DNA from: Streptomyces sp. ISL-66
GTDB taxonomy: Bacteria; Actinomycetota; Actinomycetes; Streptomycetales; Streptomycetaceae
DNA length: 37,713 nucleotides
NCBI RefSeq assembly: GCF_018614135.1
Contig: NZ_JAGGOW010000168.1
Location: 1 to 37,713, forward strand
Direction: 5' to 3'
Made by a program: the position numbers and the translations under genes. Below, piece by piece: positions 1 through 8,283 of the stretch (its first letter is position 1; the number at the start of each line of letters is the position of its first letter). The notes beneath the pieces are model-generated. The model made no database searches, was not told where the DNA came from, and worked only from the letters and a program-made list of their open reading frames with translations.

Positions 1-140
1 CCGCGACGATCTGATCGACAAGCTGGAAACCTACGTGATCAAGCACAACGAAACAGCCAGACCCTACCGCTGGACCTACGAGGGCACCCCGCTCAAAGCA
101 GCCTGAACACCCCTCCACGAACTTCCGCGGAGCAGCACTA
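1..140 (+). mobile_element. right end of an IS630-like insertion sequence
   Basis: This covers the transposase 3' end plus about 32 noncoding bases up to a TA dinucleotide at 139-140, after which amidohydrolase coding sequence begins in frame (V-P-Q-G-T-V-R). IS630 elements insert at TA and duplicate it, which fits the junction. The left end and the other inverted repeat are outside the window, so the border at 138-140 is inferred from where homology to the interrupted gene starts. Confidence 0.6.
2..106 (+). CDS. IS630-type transposase, C-terminal end (partial)
   Basis: The window opens inside a reading frame that ends at a TGA at 104-106 and encodes the last 34 residues of a transposase. 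The end reads ARPYRWTYEG then TPLKAA, which I recognise as the C-terminal signature of IS630-family (Tc1/mariner-like DDE) transposases common in Streptomyces (typical form ARPFRWTYDGRPLKA). The catalytic domain lies upstream of the window, so activity cannot be judged. About 32 bases after the stop the sequence changes directly into a coding frame of an amidohydrolase, so this is the right end of an element inserted in that gene. Family assignment rests on a short tail; another DDE family with a similar tail is possible. Confidence 0.75.
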   Translation, partial: RDDLIDKLETYVIKHNETARPYRWTYEGTPLKAA

Positions 141-1283
141 GTCCCCCAGGGCACCGTGCGCGCGCTCGTCGTCGGCTGGGGCGACCGCCCCGCCTCCCCC
201 GCCGAGCTCGACCGGATGCGGGCGCTCGTGGCGGAGGGCCTCGCGCAGGGCGCCGTGGGCATGTCCTCCGGGCTCACCTACACCCCCGGCATGTACGCGT
301 CCGGCGCCGAACTGACCGAGCTGTGCCGGGTCGTCGCCTCCTACGGCGGCTACTACTGCCCGCACCACCGCTCTTACGGCCGGGGCGCGCTCGCCGCCTA
401 CGCCGAGATGGTCGAGCTGACCCGCGAGGCGGGCTGCGCACTGCACCTCGCGCACGCCACGATGAACTTCGGCGAGAACCGGGGCCGGGCGGGCGAACTG
501 CTCGCCCTCCTCGACGGGGCCCTGGCCGAGGGCTCCGACATCAGCCTCGACAGCTACCCGTACACCCCCGGCTGCACCACGCTCGTCGCCCTCCTTCCCG
601 GCTGGGCGAACGAGGGCGGCCCCGACGTGGTCCTCGCGCGGCTGGGCGACGACGCCGCGTCCGAGCGGATCCGGTACGCGCTGGAGGTGGAGGGCTCCGA
701 CGGCTGTCACGGCGTACCGGTGGACTGGTCGACGATCGAGATCGCCGGGACCACGGATCCGGCCTACGGGTCGTACGTCGGCACGCGCCTGCGGGACTGG
801 GCCACGGCCCGCGAGCTCCTGCTGGGCGACCGGCTCGGCCCGAGCATCCTGCAGCACGTGGGACACGAGGAGAACGTCCGGGCGATCATGCGCCACCCCG
901 TCCACACGGGCGGTTCGGACGGCATCCTGCAGGGCGCGAAGCCGCACCCCCGGGCGTACGGCACCTTCCCGCACTACCTCGGGCACTACGTGCGCGAGCT
1001 GGGCGTCCTCTCCCTCGAGGAGTGCGTCGCGCACCTGTCGGGCCGCCCGGCGGCCCGGCTGCGGCTGCCCGACCGGGGAACCGTCCGGGTGGGCCACCGC
1101 GCGGACCTCGTCCTCTTCGATCCGCGCACGGTCGCGGCCGGGTCGACGTACGAGCGCCCGCGCGCGCTGCCGACGGGGATCCCGCACGTCCTGATCGACG
1201 GACGCTTCGTCATGCGGGACGGGCGCAGGACGGACGTGCTGGCGGGCCGCTCGGTCCGCCGGACGCCCTACCGCGGCCGGTAG
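139..1283 (+). pseudogene. N-acyl-D-amino-acid deacylase-like amidohydrolase, 5' end removed by IS insertion
   Basis: The frame encodes the C-terminal two thirds of a D-aminoacylase/dihydroorotase-type metal-dependent amidohydrolase. Visible family landmarks are GAVGMSSGLTY, the PHHRSYG segment, the zinc-ligand-like HLAHATMNF, SGR and TGGSDGI (catalytic Asp of the family) and the C-terminal ADLVLFDP strand of the composite domain. Family members are around 500 residues or more; only about 380 remain. The missing part should contain the N-terminal metal-binding HxH motif. Coding sequence begins exactly at the TA that ends the IS, without a start codon; the first GTG is at 156. I therefore read it as a gene broken by transposition. 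A product from GTG 156 would lack essential metal ligands. A long G-rich stretch (about 1290-1370) follows the stop. Confidence 0.75.
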
Positions 1284-1424
1284 GCGGCCGACGGAGGGGC
1301 GGGGACGGCGGAGGGCGGGGAAAAGGGGTGCGGCGGGGAGCAGGGGCGGGGAACGGTCAACGGCCAGTCGCGGGCGGTCGCCCGGGGCGTTCCCCTTCGC
1401 ATCCGGCCGTTCACTCGGGCCGCC

Positions 1425-1430
1425 TACGAT
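1425..1430 (+). promoter_or_regulatory. -10-like TACGAT, 7 nt before ATG 1438
   Basis: TACGAT fits the Streptomyces TANNNT -10 pattern and lies seven bases before ATG 1438, the spacing expected when transcription starts at the A of the start codon. I see no convincing -35 box. Inference only. Confidence 0.35.
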
Positions 1431-1437
1431 GCATCAC

Positions 1438-2445
1438 ATGCTCGCCTTTGTCCCCGCCGTTCTCTCTCTACTCCTCTTCGGCATGAGCGTCCGGGACGAC
1501 CGACGGCGTTTTCGCAACGCCGTCTACCTGGGCCTCACCTTCATCTTCACCTCGATCGGGCTGCTGTACCAGGTCAGGCACCTGCCGGGCGGGCTCGCGA
1601 CGGCCGTGGTCGCGCTGGTCCTCCTGATCCCCGTACTCGGGACGGTCTCGCTCGGCGTGTTCCTGATCGGCAACGGTCTGACGATGGTCCGCAAGGAGGG
1701 CCGCAGCCCGGCCAACCTGCTGTCGCTGGCGGCCGGCGTCGGGATCTTCCTCCTCATCGCCTTCGTCCTGGTGACGGCCAACACCGGACCGCCCGCCATG
1801 GACGCGGTGATGGTCGGCGTGGTCTTCCTCGTCGCGTACGTCTCCTTCCTCTTCCTCTGCTTCCTCGCCTACGCCTACCTCTACGGCCGGATCAAGGTCC
1901 GCGGCGACGTCGACTACGTGGTGATGCTGGGCTCCGGCCTGATCGGCGGCGACCGGGTCCCGCCGCTGCTGGCCTCTCGGCTGCGCAAGGGCCGCGAGAT
2001 CCACGACGCCCAGATCGCCCGGGGCGGGCGGGTGCCGCTGCTGCTGACCTCGGGCGGCAAGGGGACGGGCGAGAAGCTCGCCGAGGCCCGGGCGATGGCC
2101 GACTGGCTGATCGCCGAGGGCGTGCCGCGCGAGCACCTGCGACTGGAGGATCGTTCCCGCACCACGGAGGAGAACCTCGAGTTCAGCCGGACGGTCATGG
2201 AGGCGGGCGACCCCCGCTACCGCTGCGTGGTGGTCACCAACAACTTCCACGCCTTCCGCGCCGCGATGATGGCCCGCAAGGCGGGGGTGAACGGCCAGGT
2301 CCTGGGCTCGCCGACGGCGAAGTACTTCTGGCCGAGCGCGACGATCCGCGAGTTCGTGGCGGTGTTCTGGGAGCACAGGGCCGTCAACCTCAGCGTCTGC
2401 GGCGGGATCGTCGCCCTGACGGCCGTGCTGGCGGCCGCGGGCTGA
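1438..2445 (+). CDS. YdcF/SanA-family membrane protein (DUF218)
   Basis: The 335-residue protein has about four hydrophobic helices in its first 145 residues, then a soluble YdcF-type domain. Diagnostic pieces are DYVVMLGSGL, LLLTSGGKGTGEKLAEA, the acidic/Ser segment EDRSRTTEENL, CVVVTNNFHAFRA and a C-terminal EHRA helix. YdcF/SanA proteins are Rossmann-like envelope proteins of poorly known activity; E. coli SanA affects vancomycin permeability. The nucleotide-like domain probably sits next to the membrane. I chose ATG 1438 rather than ATG 1429 because a TACGAT -10-like hexamer (1425-1430) overlaps the earlier codon and would start transcription close to 1438, giving a leaderless mRNA; no Shine-Dalgarno is visible for either. 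It stands alone between the broken amidohydrolase and a small gene. Confidence 0.8.
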   Translation: MLAFVPAVLSLLLFGMSVRDDRRRFRNAVYLGLTFIFTSIGLLYQVRHLPGGLATAVVALVLLIPVLGTVSLGVFLIGNGLTMVRKEGRSPANLLSLAAGVGIFLLIAFVLVTANTGPPAMDAVMVGVVFLVAYVSFLFLCFLAYAYLYGRIKVRGDVDYVVMLGSGLIGGDRVPPLLASRLRKGREIHDAQIARGGRVPLLLTSGGKGTGEKLAEARAMADWLIAEGVPREHLRLEDRSRTTEENLEFSRTVMEAGDPRYRCVVVTNNFHAFRAAMMARKAGVNGQVLGSPTAKYFWPSATIREFVAVFWEHRAVNLSVCGGIVALTAVLAAAG

Positions 2446-2550
2446 GCGCCGGGGCCCATCGGGCGCCATCGGGACCACCCCGGCCTCCGACGTGCGTTCA
2501 TGGGGGCGCCGCCGGAGTATGGGGCCAGGGGGACACAGGAGGAGGTAGCT

Positions 2551-2736
2551 ATGGACAGTGAATCGGACCAGCAGCCCCAGCGCCCGGCCCACCTCTACAC
2601 GGGTTCGGAGCGCGCGTACGACCCCGAGGACCTCGTGATGGCACGCGGCCAGGACCTGACTCCGGAGCGGGTGGAGAAGGCGCGCAAGCTGATCGAGGAG
2701 GAGGGCGCGAAGGCCCTCGAGCGCTACCTCCCGTAG
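2551..2736 (+). CDS. small acidic protein of unknown function (61 aa)
   Basis: A very strong ribosome site, AGGAGGAGGT at 2537-2546, lies four bases before ATG 2551, which fixes the start. An upstream in-frame start at 2500 is therefore not needed. The 61-residue product is hydrophilic, with an N-terminal Gln/Pro-rich tail (SDQQPQRP), a middle YDPEDL segment and a C-terminal charged amphipathic helix from about residue 36 (PERVEKARKLIEEEGAKALE). It has no cysteines or membrane segment. I recognise it only as the kind of short conserved protein seen in streptomycetes and cannot assign a role. The strong Shine-Dalgarno suggests it is well translated. Confidence 0.7.
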   Translation: MDSESDQQPQRPAHLYTGSERAYDPEDLVMARGQDLTPERVEKARKLIEEEGAKALERYLP

Positions 2737-2884
2737 GCACGGACCAGCCCGATGAGGGGCGGTGCGGGGCCGGCTCCGTACGGCGGCCGCCGCGCCGCCC
2801 CGACGTGCGCCGCGGCCCGTGCGCATCCAGAATCGATGGACGCTCGTTAGCCGCACGGGGGGCCGACTCGAAGGACGACGCGCG

Positions 2885-3400
2885 ATGCACACGAAGACCG
2901 GCGCCCCTGCCAGCGCCCCCACCGCCCCCGGCTCCGCCACCACCGCCGGCCCCGCCGGCCCCGCCGTCGACTGGGACCACCCGGCCGACCCCCCGGCCGG
3001 TCCGCCCCTGGCGCACGTGCGCGCGTACGTCGACAGCTGCGGCACCGACGGCCATCTCTGGCACGGCGTCCCGACCCTGCTGCTGACCACCCTCGACCGG
3101 ATCTCCGGCCGCCCCGTCCGCACCCCGCTGATCTACGGCAGGGACGGCGCCCGCCACATCGTCCTGGCGACCGCCGCCGACGGCGCCGAGGGCGTCCCCT
3201 CCTGGTACCGGAACCTCGCCGCGCACCCCGAGGTCCGCGTGCAGGTCGGCGCCCTGACCGCCCAGGCCCGCGCGCGCACGGCGACGCCGGCGGAGCGCGA
3301 GACGTACTGGGAGATCATGACCGCCCTGTGGCCGGCCTACGAAGAGCACCAGGCCGCGGCCGCACCCCGCGAGATCCCCCTGGTCATCATCGAGCGCTGA
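2885..3400 (+). CDS. DUF385/Ddn-type F420-dependent nitroreductase-quinone reductase family protein
   Basis: The 171-residue protein has an Ala/Pro-rich N-terminal tail of about 30 residues, then a split-barrel domain. Family features are LLLTTLDRISGRPVRTPLIY, the IVLATAADG strand, SWYRNLAAHPEVRVQVG and a closing EIPLVIIER. This matches the deazaflavin (F420)-dependent nitroreductase/quinone reductase family (DUF385, Mycobacterium Ddn), whose members reduce quinones or xenobiotics with F420H2. The exact substrate cannot be deduced. ATG 2885 follows a GAAGGA-like site; an earlier in-frame start at 2762 would add a low-complexity Arg-rich extension and is less likely. It is monocistronic. Confidence 0.75.
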   Translation: MHTKTGAPASAPTAPGSATTAGPAGPAVDWDHPADPPAGPPLAHVRAYVDSCGTDGHLWHGVPTLLLTTLDRISGRPVRTPLIYGRDGARHIVLATAADGAEGVPSWYRNLAAHPEVRVQVGALTAQARARTATPAERETYWEIMTALWPAYEEHQAAAAPREIPLVIIER

Positions 3401-3718
3401 CCCGTCGCGACCCGCCGCCGAGGCACACTCTCTCCGAGATCCTCAAGGCCGAGGCGAAGCAACAAGGCCGCCGTAGCGCGCCGCGGACACCCCGACAGCG
3501 GAGTCCGCCCGAGGTGACGAGCGCAACACCGGTCCGGTCCCCTCCCCGGGCCCCACCCATTCCGCAGGCCGGAGCCGCGCCGCGGCCCCGGTTTCCAAGG
3601 GCTCTCGGCGCCCGTACCCAGCCATTGCCCGAAAGGGGACATATCGGTCCGTCGTCCGACCCTCGCTCCGGGATGAAATCGCTCGGCGCGCCCGCGTCCC
3701 GCCCCGTAAGCTCCCGTC
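3401..3718. other. intergenic region of about 320 bases without a gene
   Basis: This holds no frame with coding character. The only structure I see is a weak hairpin (GCGGAC / GTCCGC arms near 3481-3510) and a -10-like TAAGCT at 3707-3712 just before the aminotransferase. Confidence 0.4.
3707..3712 (+). promoter_or_regulatory. -10-like TAAGCT, 6 nt before ATG 3719
   Basis: A TANNNT hexamer six bases before the aminotransferase ATG, with no Shine-Dalgarno in between, suggests a leaderless transcript. The -35 region is not evident. Confidence 0.3.
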
Positions 3719-4930
3719 ATGCAGGTGATCCAGTCAACGAAACTCGCCAATGTCTGCTACGAGATCCGCGGGCCCGTGCTCGAAGAGGCCATGCGGCTCG
3801 AAGCGGCCGGTCATCGCATCCTCAAGCTCAACACCGGCAACCCCGCGGCCTTCGGCTTCGAGTGCCCGCCGGAGATCCTCGAGGACATGCTCCGCAACCT
3901 GGGCAACGCCCACGGGTACGGGGACGCGAAGGGGCTGCTGTCCGCGCGCCGCGCCGTGATGCAGCACTACCAGACCAAGGGCATCGACCTGGACGTCGAG
4001 GACGTCTACATCGGCAACGGCGTCTCCGAGCTGATCCAGATGTCCATGCAGGCACTGCTCGACGACGGCGACGAGGTGCTCGTCCCCGCGCCGGACTACC
4101 CGCTGTGGACCGCCTCCGTCAGCCTGGCCGGCGGCACCGCCGTGCACTACCGCTGCGACGAGCAGTCCGACTGGATGCCGGACCTCGCCGACATCGAGCG
4201 CAAGGTCACCGACCGGACCCGCGCGATCGTGATCATCAACCCGAACAACCCGACCGGCGCCGTCTACGACGACGAGATGCTGCGCGGGCTGACGGACATC
4301 GCCCGCCGCCACAACCTGATCGTGTGTTCGGACGAGATCTACGACCGGATCCTCTACGACGGCGCCACGCACACGAACACCGCCGCGATCGCCCCGGACC
4401 TGCTGACGCTGACCTTCAACGGGCTCTCCAAGAACTACCGCGTCGCCGGTTACCGCTCCGGCTGGATGGCGGTGTGCGGACCCAAGAAGCACGCCTCGTC
4501 CTACATCGAGGGCCTGACGATCCTGGCGAACATGCGGCTCTGCGCCAACATGCCCTCCCAGCACGCCATCGCCACCGCGCTCGGCGGACGGCAGTCGATC
4601 AACGACCTGGTACTGCCCGGCGGGCGCATCCTGGAGCAGCGCGACACGGCGTACGACCTGCTGACGCAGATCCCCGGCATCACCTGCGTGAAGCCCAAGG
4701 GCGCCCTGTACCTCTTCCCGAAGCTGGACCCGTCCGTCTACAAGATCAAGGACGACCGGCAGATGGTCCTCGACCTGCTGCGCGAGGAAAAGATCATGGT
4801 CGTGCACGGTACGGGCTTCAACTGGCCCGAGCCCGACCACTTCCGGATCGTGACCCTGCCCAACGCCAAGGACCTGGCCGACGCGGTGACCCGGATCGGG
4901 AACTTCCTCGACGGCTACAGCCAACCGTAG
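3719..4930 (+). CDS. PLP-dependent class I aminotransferase (alanine aminotransferase AlaT-like)
   Basis: The 403-residue enzyme is of normal length for fold-type I aminotransferases. It shows the substrate/PLP loop GNGVSELI, the NPNNPTGAVY motif with its conserved Asn, SDEIYDRILYDG, the PLP Schiff-base lysine K238 in LSKNYRVAGYRSGW, and a C-terminal FRIVTLP with the carboxylate-binding Arg. The LNTGNPAAFGFECP opening and the overall pattern resemble AlaT/YfbQ-type alanine transaminases, which exchange amino groups between alanine and 2-oxoglutarate; related aspartate aminotransferases look alike, so substrate is inferred. It is cytoplasmic. No Shine-Dalgarno precedes ATG 3719. Confidence 0.85.
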   Translation: MQVIQSTKLANVCYEIRGPVLEEAMRLEAAGHRILKLNTGNPAAFGFECPPEILEDMLRNLGNAHGYGDAKGLLSARRAVMQHYQTKGIDLDVEDVYIGNGVSELIQMSMQALLDDGDEVLVPAPDYPLWTASVSLAGGTAVHYRCDEQSDWMPDLADIERKVTDRTRAIVIINPNNPTGAVYDDEMLRGLTDIARRHNLIVCSDEIYDRILYDGATHTNTAAIAPDLLTLTFNGLSKNYRVAGYRSGWMAVCGPKKHASSYIEGLTILANMRLCANMPSQHAIATALGGRQSINDLVLPGGRILEQRDTAYDLLTQIPGITCVKPKGALYLFPKLDPSVYKIKDDRQMVLDLLREEKIMVVHGTGFNWPEPDHFRIVTLPNAKDLADAVTRIGNFLDGYSQP

Positions 4931-5035
4931 GGATCTTCGCGCCGAACGCGTGCCGTACACCCGCACTAGGATTCGGCACAACTTTAGAACCAATCCAATG
5001 TAGGATGGTCTCCTGACCCCGCAGGAGGCCCTCTC

Positions 5036-5428
5036 ATGTACGAGCCGATCCGGACCAAGCCGGTCGATCCCCGCATAGACGGCCGCCGCAGCGACTACCC
5101 GCGCAGCAGCCGCTCCGAGGCGCTGGACATCCAGCTCGGCGGCCACCTGGCCGCCCTGCTCGCCGTCACCGACGAGCTCGGCCTCGAAGCGGCCGCCGCG
5201 GGCATCGCCGCCCAGGTGGCCCGCCTGCGCGGAGCGCAGCCCACCCGCGCGCCCCGCTCCTCCCGCCAGGACGCCGAGACCGTCGCCGCCCTGCACCAGC
5301 AGGCCCGCGACCTCGCCGCCCGTGCGCTGCTCGTCGCGGCGTCCCGCGCCGACACCACCGTCGCCATCCTCGCCGCCGAGCGCATGGACGCCCACAGCGC
5401 CGCGCTCGAACTCGTCGGCGCCCACTGA
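5036..5428 (+). CDS. conserved small helical protein of unknown function (130 aa)
   Basis: A clear GCAGGAGG site at 5021-5028 precedes ATG 5036. The 130-residue product is Ala-rich and almost wholly helical from about residue 25 on: LGGHLAALLAVTDELGL, then a linker with TRAPRSSRQD, then two more Ala-rich helices. It has no transmembrane segment, no cysteines and no motif I recognise. A strong 14-bp-stem terminator follows directly, so it is the end of its transcript. Function unknown. Confidence 0.7.
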   Translation: MYEPIRTKPVDPRIDGRRSDYPRSSRSEALDIQLGGHLAALLAVTDELGLEAAAAGIAAQVARLRGAQPTRAPRSSRQDAETVAALHQQARDLAARALLVAASRADTTVAILAAERMDAHSAALELVGAH

Positions 5429-5432
5429 CGGC

Positions 5433-5474
5433 CCCGGTCCGGGGCCGCGGAGGCTCCGGACCGGGTGCCCTTTT
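5433..5474 (+). terminator. intrinsic terminator between convergent genes
   Basis: CCCGGTCCGG at 5433-5442 pairs with CCGGACCGGG at 5456-5465. The inner GGCC/GGCT adds further pairs around a GCGGA loop, and TTTT follows at 5471-5474. It lies between convergent genes ending at 5428 (+) and 5547 (-) and could serve both. Confidence 0.7.
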
Positions 5475-5546
5475 CCGGTACGTCCGGCACGTCCGGCCCC
5501 GGGTCCCGCAGGCCTCCGTGCCGCGCCGCCCCGCTTCCGAGCCCCG

Positions 5547-5984
5547 CTACGGGGACGGAGCCGGCGCCGGGTCGAACTCCGCGGCCGCGACACCGCACCA
5601 CGGGACCTGGGCCGCCGGCCACACCGGCCCCACCGCCTCACCGTGCTCGGTGGCCCCGGGCAGCACCCCCGGGACCTTGACCAGCGCCTGCGCACCGCGG
5701 TCGCCGGACTCCGGATCCACCGTCACCCGGAACTCCACGGTGACGACGTAGGCACCCCGGCCCGGGAAGCGGTTCACCGCCTCGACCGAGGCCGTCACCC
5801 GCCGGCTCGCCGGATCGATCCGGCAGTCGGTGATCCGTACGTCCTCCCGAGCCGCCGAGCCCGGCCGCGGAGCCGGGGCGTCCCCGGCCCACACGTACAG
5901 CCCCAGCGGGGCGAACACCAGCAGTCCCGCCACGAACACCAGGGCGACCAGCCAGCCCTGCCACTTCAACGCACTCACGCCCAT
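5547..5984 (-). CDS. single-pass membrane protein of unknown function (145 aa)
   Basis: The protein starts MGVSALKWQGWL. One hydrophobic helix of about 22 residues (residues 10-32) is followed by an extracytoplasmic domain with two Cys (TDCRIDP and PWCGVA) that could form a disulfide. The exported part has beta-strand alternation such as RRVTASVEAVNRF and YVVTVEFRVTVDPES, reminiscent of small Ig-like or FxLD-type domains, and a Pro-rich tail. I do not recognise the family. ATG at 5984 is preferred because the hydrophobic helix follows at once; longer in-frame starts up to 6080 add a non-hydrophobic segment. It lies upstream of and in line with the end of pckG but has its own spacing of about 240 bases. 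Confidence 0.6.
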   Translation of the reverse strand: MGVSALKWQGWLVALVFVAGLLVFAPLGLYVWAGDAPAPRPGSAAREDVRITDCRIDPASRRVTASVEAVNRFPGRGAYVVTVEFRVTVDPESGDRGAQALVKVPGVLPGATEHGEAVGPVWPAAQVPWCGVAAAEFDPAPAPSP

Positions 5985-6221
5985 GGCACGATCCTCCCGG
6001 CCGCCCGCCCCTCCCACCAGCACCCACGGGCCCACACAGCATTTCGAAGTGGGACCGCCGCACGAGGAGGCGGAACGCATGACGGCGGACCTCCGTGAAA
6101 CGGAGGCCCGCCGTCAGCAGACGCACACGACCTATGGGGAAGGTCGCGGGGAATCCGGTCGGGACATCCCGCGTCGTCCTACGGCCGGGGACAGCCGGCC
6201 GCCGGTTCTTGGGGGGGGTGG

Positions 6222-8063
6222 TCAGCCGAGGCGCTCGACCAGGGCGTCGTACTGGTCCCACAGCTCCTTCGGCGTGTGGTCGCCGTAGGTGTTGAGGTGC
6301 GCGGGGACCAGCGAGGCCTCGTCGCGCCAGACCTCCTTGTCGACCGTGAGCAGGAACTCCAGGTCGGCGGCCGGCAGGTCCAGGCCGTCCGTGTCCAGGG
6401 AGGCCACGGTCGGCAGGATGCCGATGGGGGTCTCGACTCCCTCGGCGGAGCCGTCGAGGCGCTCGACGATCCACTTCAGGACACGGCTGTTCTCGCCGAA
6501 GCCCGGCCACACGAACTTGCCCGCGTCGTTCTTGCGGAACCAGTTCACGTAGTAGATCTTCGGGAGCTTGGACTGGTCCTTGCCCTTGGCCACGTCGACC
6601 CAGTGGCCCATGTAGTCGCCCATGTTGTAGCCGCAGAACGGCAGCATGGCGAAGGGGTCGCGGCGCAGCTCGCCGACCTTGCCCTCGGCGGCGGCGGTCT
6701 TCTCGGACGCGATGTTCGAGCCGATGAAGACGCCGTGGTTCCAGTCGAAGGACTCGGTGACCAGCGGCACGGCCGAGGCGCGGCGGCCGCCGAAGAGGAT
6801 CGCGGAGATCGGGACGCCCTTGGGGTCCTCCCACTCGGAGGCGATCGTCGGGCACTGGGAGGCGGGGACGGCGAAGCGGGCGTTGGGGTGGGCCGCCGGG
6901 GTTTCGCTCTCCGGGGTCCAGGCGTTGCCCTTCCAGTCGATGAGGTGCGCGGGCGCCTCTTCGGTCATGCCCTCCCACCAGACGTCGGAGCCGTCCGGGG
7001 TGAGCGCGACGTTGGTGAAGACGGTGTTCGCGTACATCGTCTTCATCGCGTTGGCGTTGGTGTGCTCACCGGTGCCGGGCGCGACGCCGAAGAAGCCGGC
7101 CTCGGGGTTGATCGCGTACAGGCGACCGTCCTCGCCGAAGCGCATCCAGGCGATGTCGTCGCCGACGGTCTCGACGGTCCAGCCGGGGATCGTGGGCTCC
7201 AGCATGGCCAGGTTCGTCTTGCCGCAGGCGCTCGGGAACGCGGCGGCGATGTACTTGGACTCCCCCTGCGGCGGGGTGAGCTTGAGGATCAGCATGTGCT
7301 CGGCGAGCCAGCCCTCGTCGCGGGCCATGACGGACGCGATGCGCAGGGCGTAGCACTTCTTGCCGAGCAGGGCGTTGCCGCCGTAGCCCGATCCGTAGGA
7401 CCAGATCTCGCGGGTCTCCGGGAAGTGCGAGATGTACTTGGTGGTGTTGCAGGGCCACGGCACGTCGGCCTCGCCCTCGGCGAGCGGAGCGCCGAGGGTG
7501 TGGACGGCCTTGACGAAGAACCCGTCGGTGCCGAGCTCGTCGAGGACGGCCTTGCCCATGCGGGTCATGGTGCGCATGGCGACCGCGACGTAGGCGGAGT
7601 CGGTGATCTCGACGCCGATCGCGGAGAGTTCGGAACCGAGGGGGCCCATGCAGAAGGGGACGACGTACATCGTGCGGCCCTTCATGGAGCCGCGGAAGAT
7701 GCCGCCTTCCTCGCCCTTGCCGGCGAAGAGCTCCTTCATCTCGGAAGGGGCCTTCCAGTGGTTGGTCGGGCCCGCGTCCTCCTCCTTCTCGGAGCAGATG
7801 AAGGTCCGGTCCTCGACGCGCGCGACGTCGGAGGGGTCGGAAGCCGCGTAGTACGAGTTCGGGCGCTTGGCCGGGTCCAGCTTCTTGAAGGTGCCCTTGG
7901 AGACGAGCTCCTCGCAGAGGGCCTCGTACTCGGCCTCGGAGCCGTCACACCAGACGATGCGGTCCGGCTGGGTGAGGGCTGCGATGTCACCGACCCAAGA
8001 GACGAGCTCCTGATGGGTGGTGGGGACGTCGGAAGTGGTGCCAGCCGCGATGTCGCGCGCCAC
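6222..8063 (-). CDS. pckG: phosphoenolpyruvate carboxykinase (GTP)
   Basis: The 613-residue enzyme is full length for GTP-type PEPCK, which converts oxaloacetate plus GTP to PEP, GDP and CO2 at the start of gluconeogenesis. It shows the P-loop with the reactive cysteine FPSACGKTNLAM (C280, GKT 281-283), the metal-binding GDDIAWM, the NAEGF-like NPEAGFFGVAPG and CGYNMGDYMGHW. The start is GTG 8063: its reverse strand carries AAGGAGC (8068-8074) a few bases upstream and the product then begins MARDIAAG. An upstream in-frame start would add an Arg/Gly-rich leader with no homologous look. It is transcribed divergently from the hemolysin III-like gene with about 220 bases between, and ends before a small membrane-protein gene. 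Confidence 0.95.
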   Translation of the reverse strand: MARDIAAGTTSDVPTTHQELVSWVGDIAALTQPDRIVWCDGSEAEYEALCEELVSKGTFKKLDPAKRPNSYYAASDPSDVARVEDRTFICSEKEEDAGPTNHWKAPSEMKELFAGKGEEGGIFRGSMKGRTMYVVPFCMGPLGSELSAIGVEITDSAYVAVAMRTMTRMGKAVLDELGTDGFFVKAVHTLGAPLAEGEADVPWPCNTTKYISHFPETREIWSYGSGYGGNALLGKKCYALRIASVMARDEGWLAEHMLILKLTPPQGESKYIAAAFPSACGKTNLAMLEPTIPGWTVETVGDDIAWMRFGEDGRLYAINPEAGFFGVAPGTGEHTNANAMKTMYANTVFTNVALTPDGSDVWWEGMTEEAPAHLIDWKGNAWTPESETPAAHPNARFAVPASQCPTIASEWEDPKGVPISAILFGGRRASAVPLVTESFDWNHGVFIGSNIASEKTAAAEGKVGELRRDPFAMLPFCGYNMGDYMGHWVDVAKGKDQSKLPKIYYVNWFRKNDAGKFVWPGFGENSRVLKWIVERLDGSAEGVETPIGILPTVASLDTDGLDLPAADLEFLLTVDKEVWRDEASLVPAHLNTYGDHTPKELWDQYDALVERLG

Positions 8064-8270
8064 GATCGCTCCTTGTTGAGGGGTTTGATTTGTGTTTGCC
8101 CCGTGGGGGCCGCGACCCGGACGCTTCGCGCTCCGCTCATCCGGTGTCGACCGCACTCATCTGATCATCCGGTGCGTGTGCGCATATGTCCAGAGGGCCT
8201 CTCACGTGAGCATCGCCACTCCGGTCAATCTTCCGTAAAGCGCACTAACGGAAAGCTACGCACCCGTAGG

Positions 8271-8276
8271 TAGCAT
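8271..8276 (+). promoter_or_regulatory. -10-like TAGCAT, 7 nt before ATG 8284
   Basis: TAGCAT followed by seven bases and ATG 8284 repeats the leaderless layout seen elsewhere in the window. It overlaps the alternative start ATG 8275, which argues for 8284. No good -35 is seen. Confidence 0.35.
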
Positions 8277-8283
8277 GGTCGCC

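Noticed and set aside
1290..1370. G-rich stretch after the broken amidohydrolase, possible G-quadruplex
   Set aside because: G runs are irregular and expected in DNA of this composition; nothing else supports a function.
2500..2550. Upstream extension of the 61-residue protein to 2500
   Set aside because: The near-perfect AGGAGGAGGT at 2537-2546 points to ATG 2551; the extension is low complexity.
3328..5016. Open + strand frame across the aminotransferase gene
   Set aside because: It runs one frame off the aminotransferase and is Arg/Pro-rich throughout.
6276..8273. Open + strand frame of about 665 codons opposite pckG
   Set aside because: Fully antisense to an unmistakable PEPCK; no ribosome site or recognisable motif.
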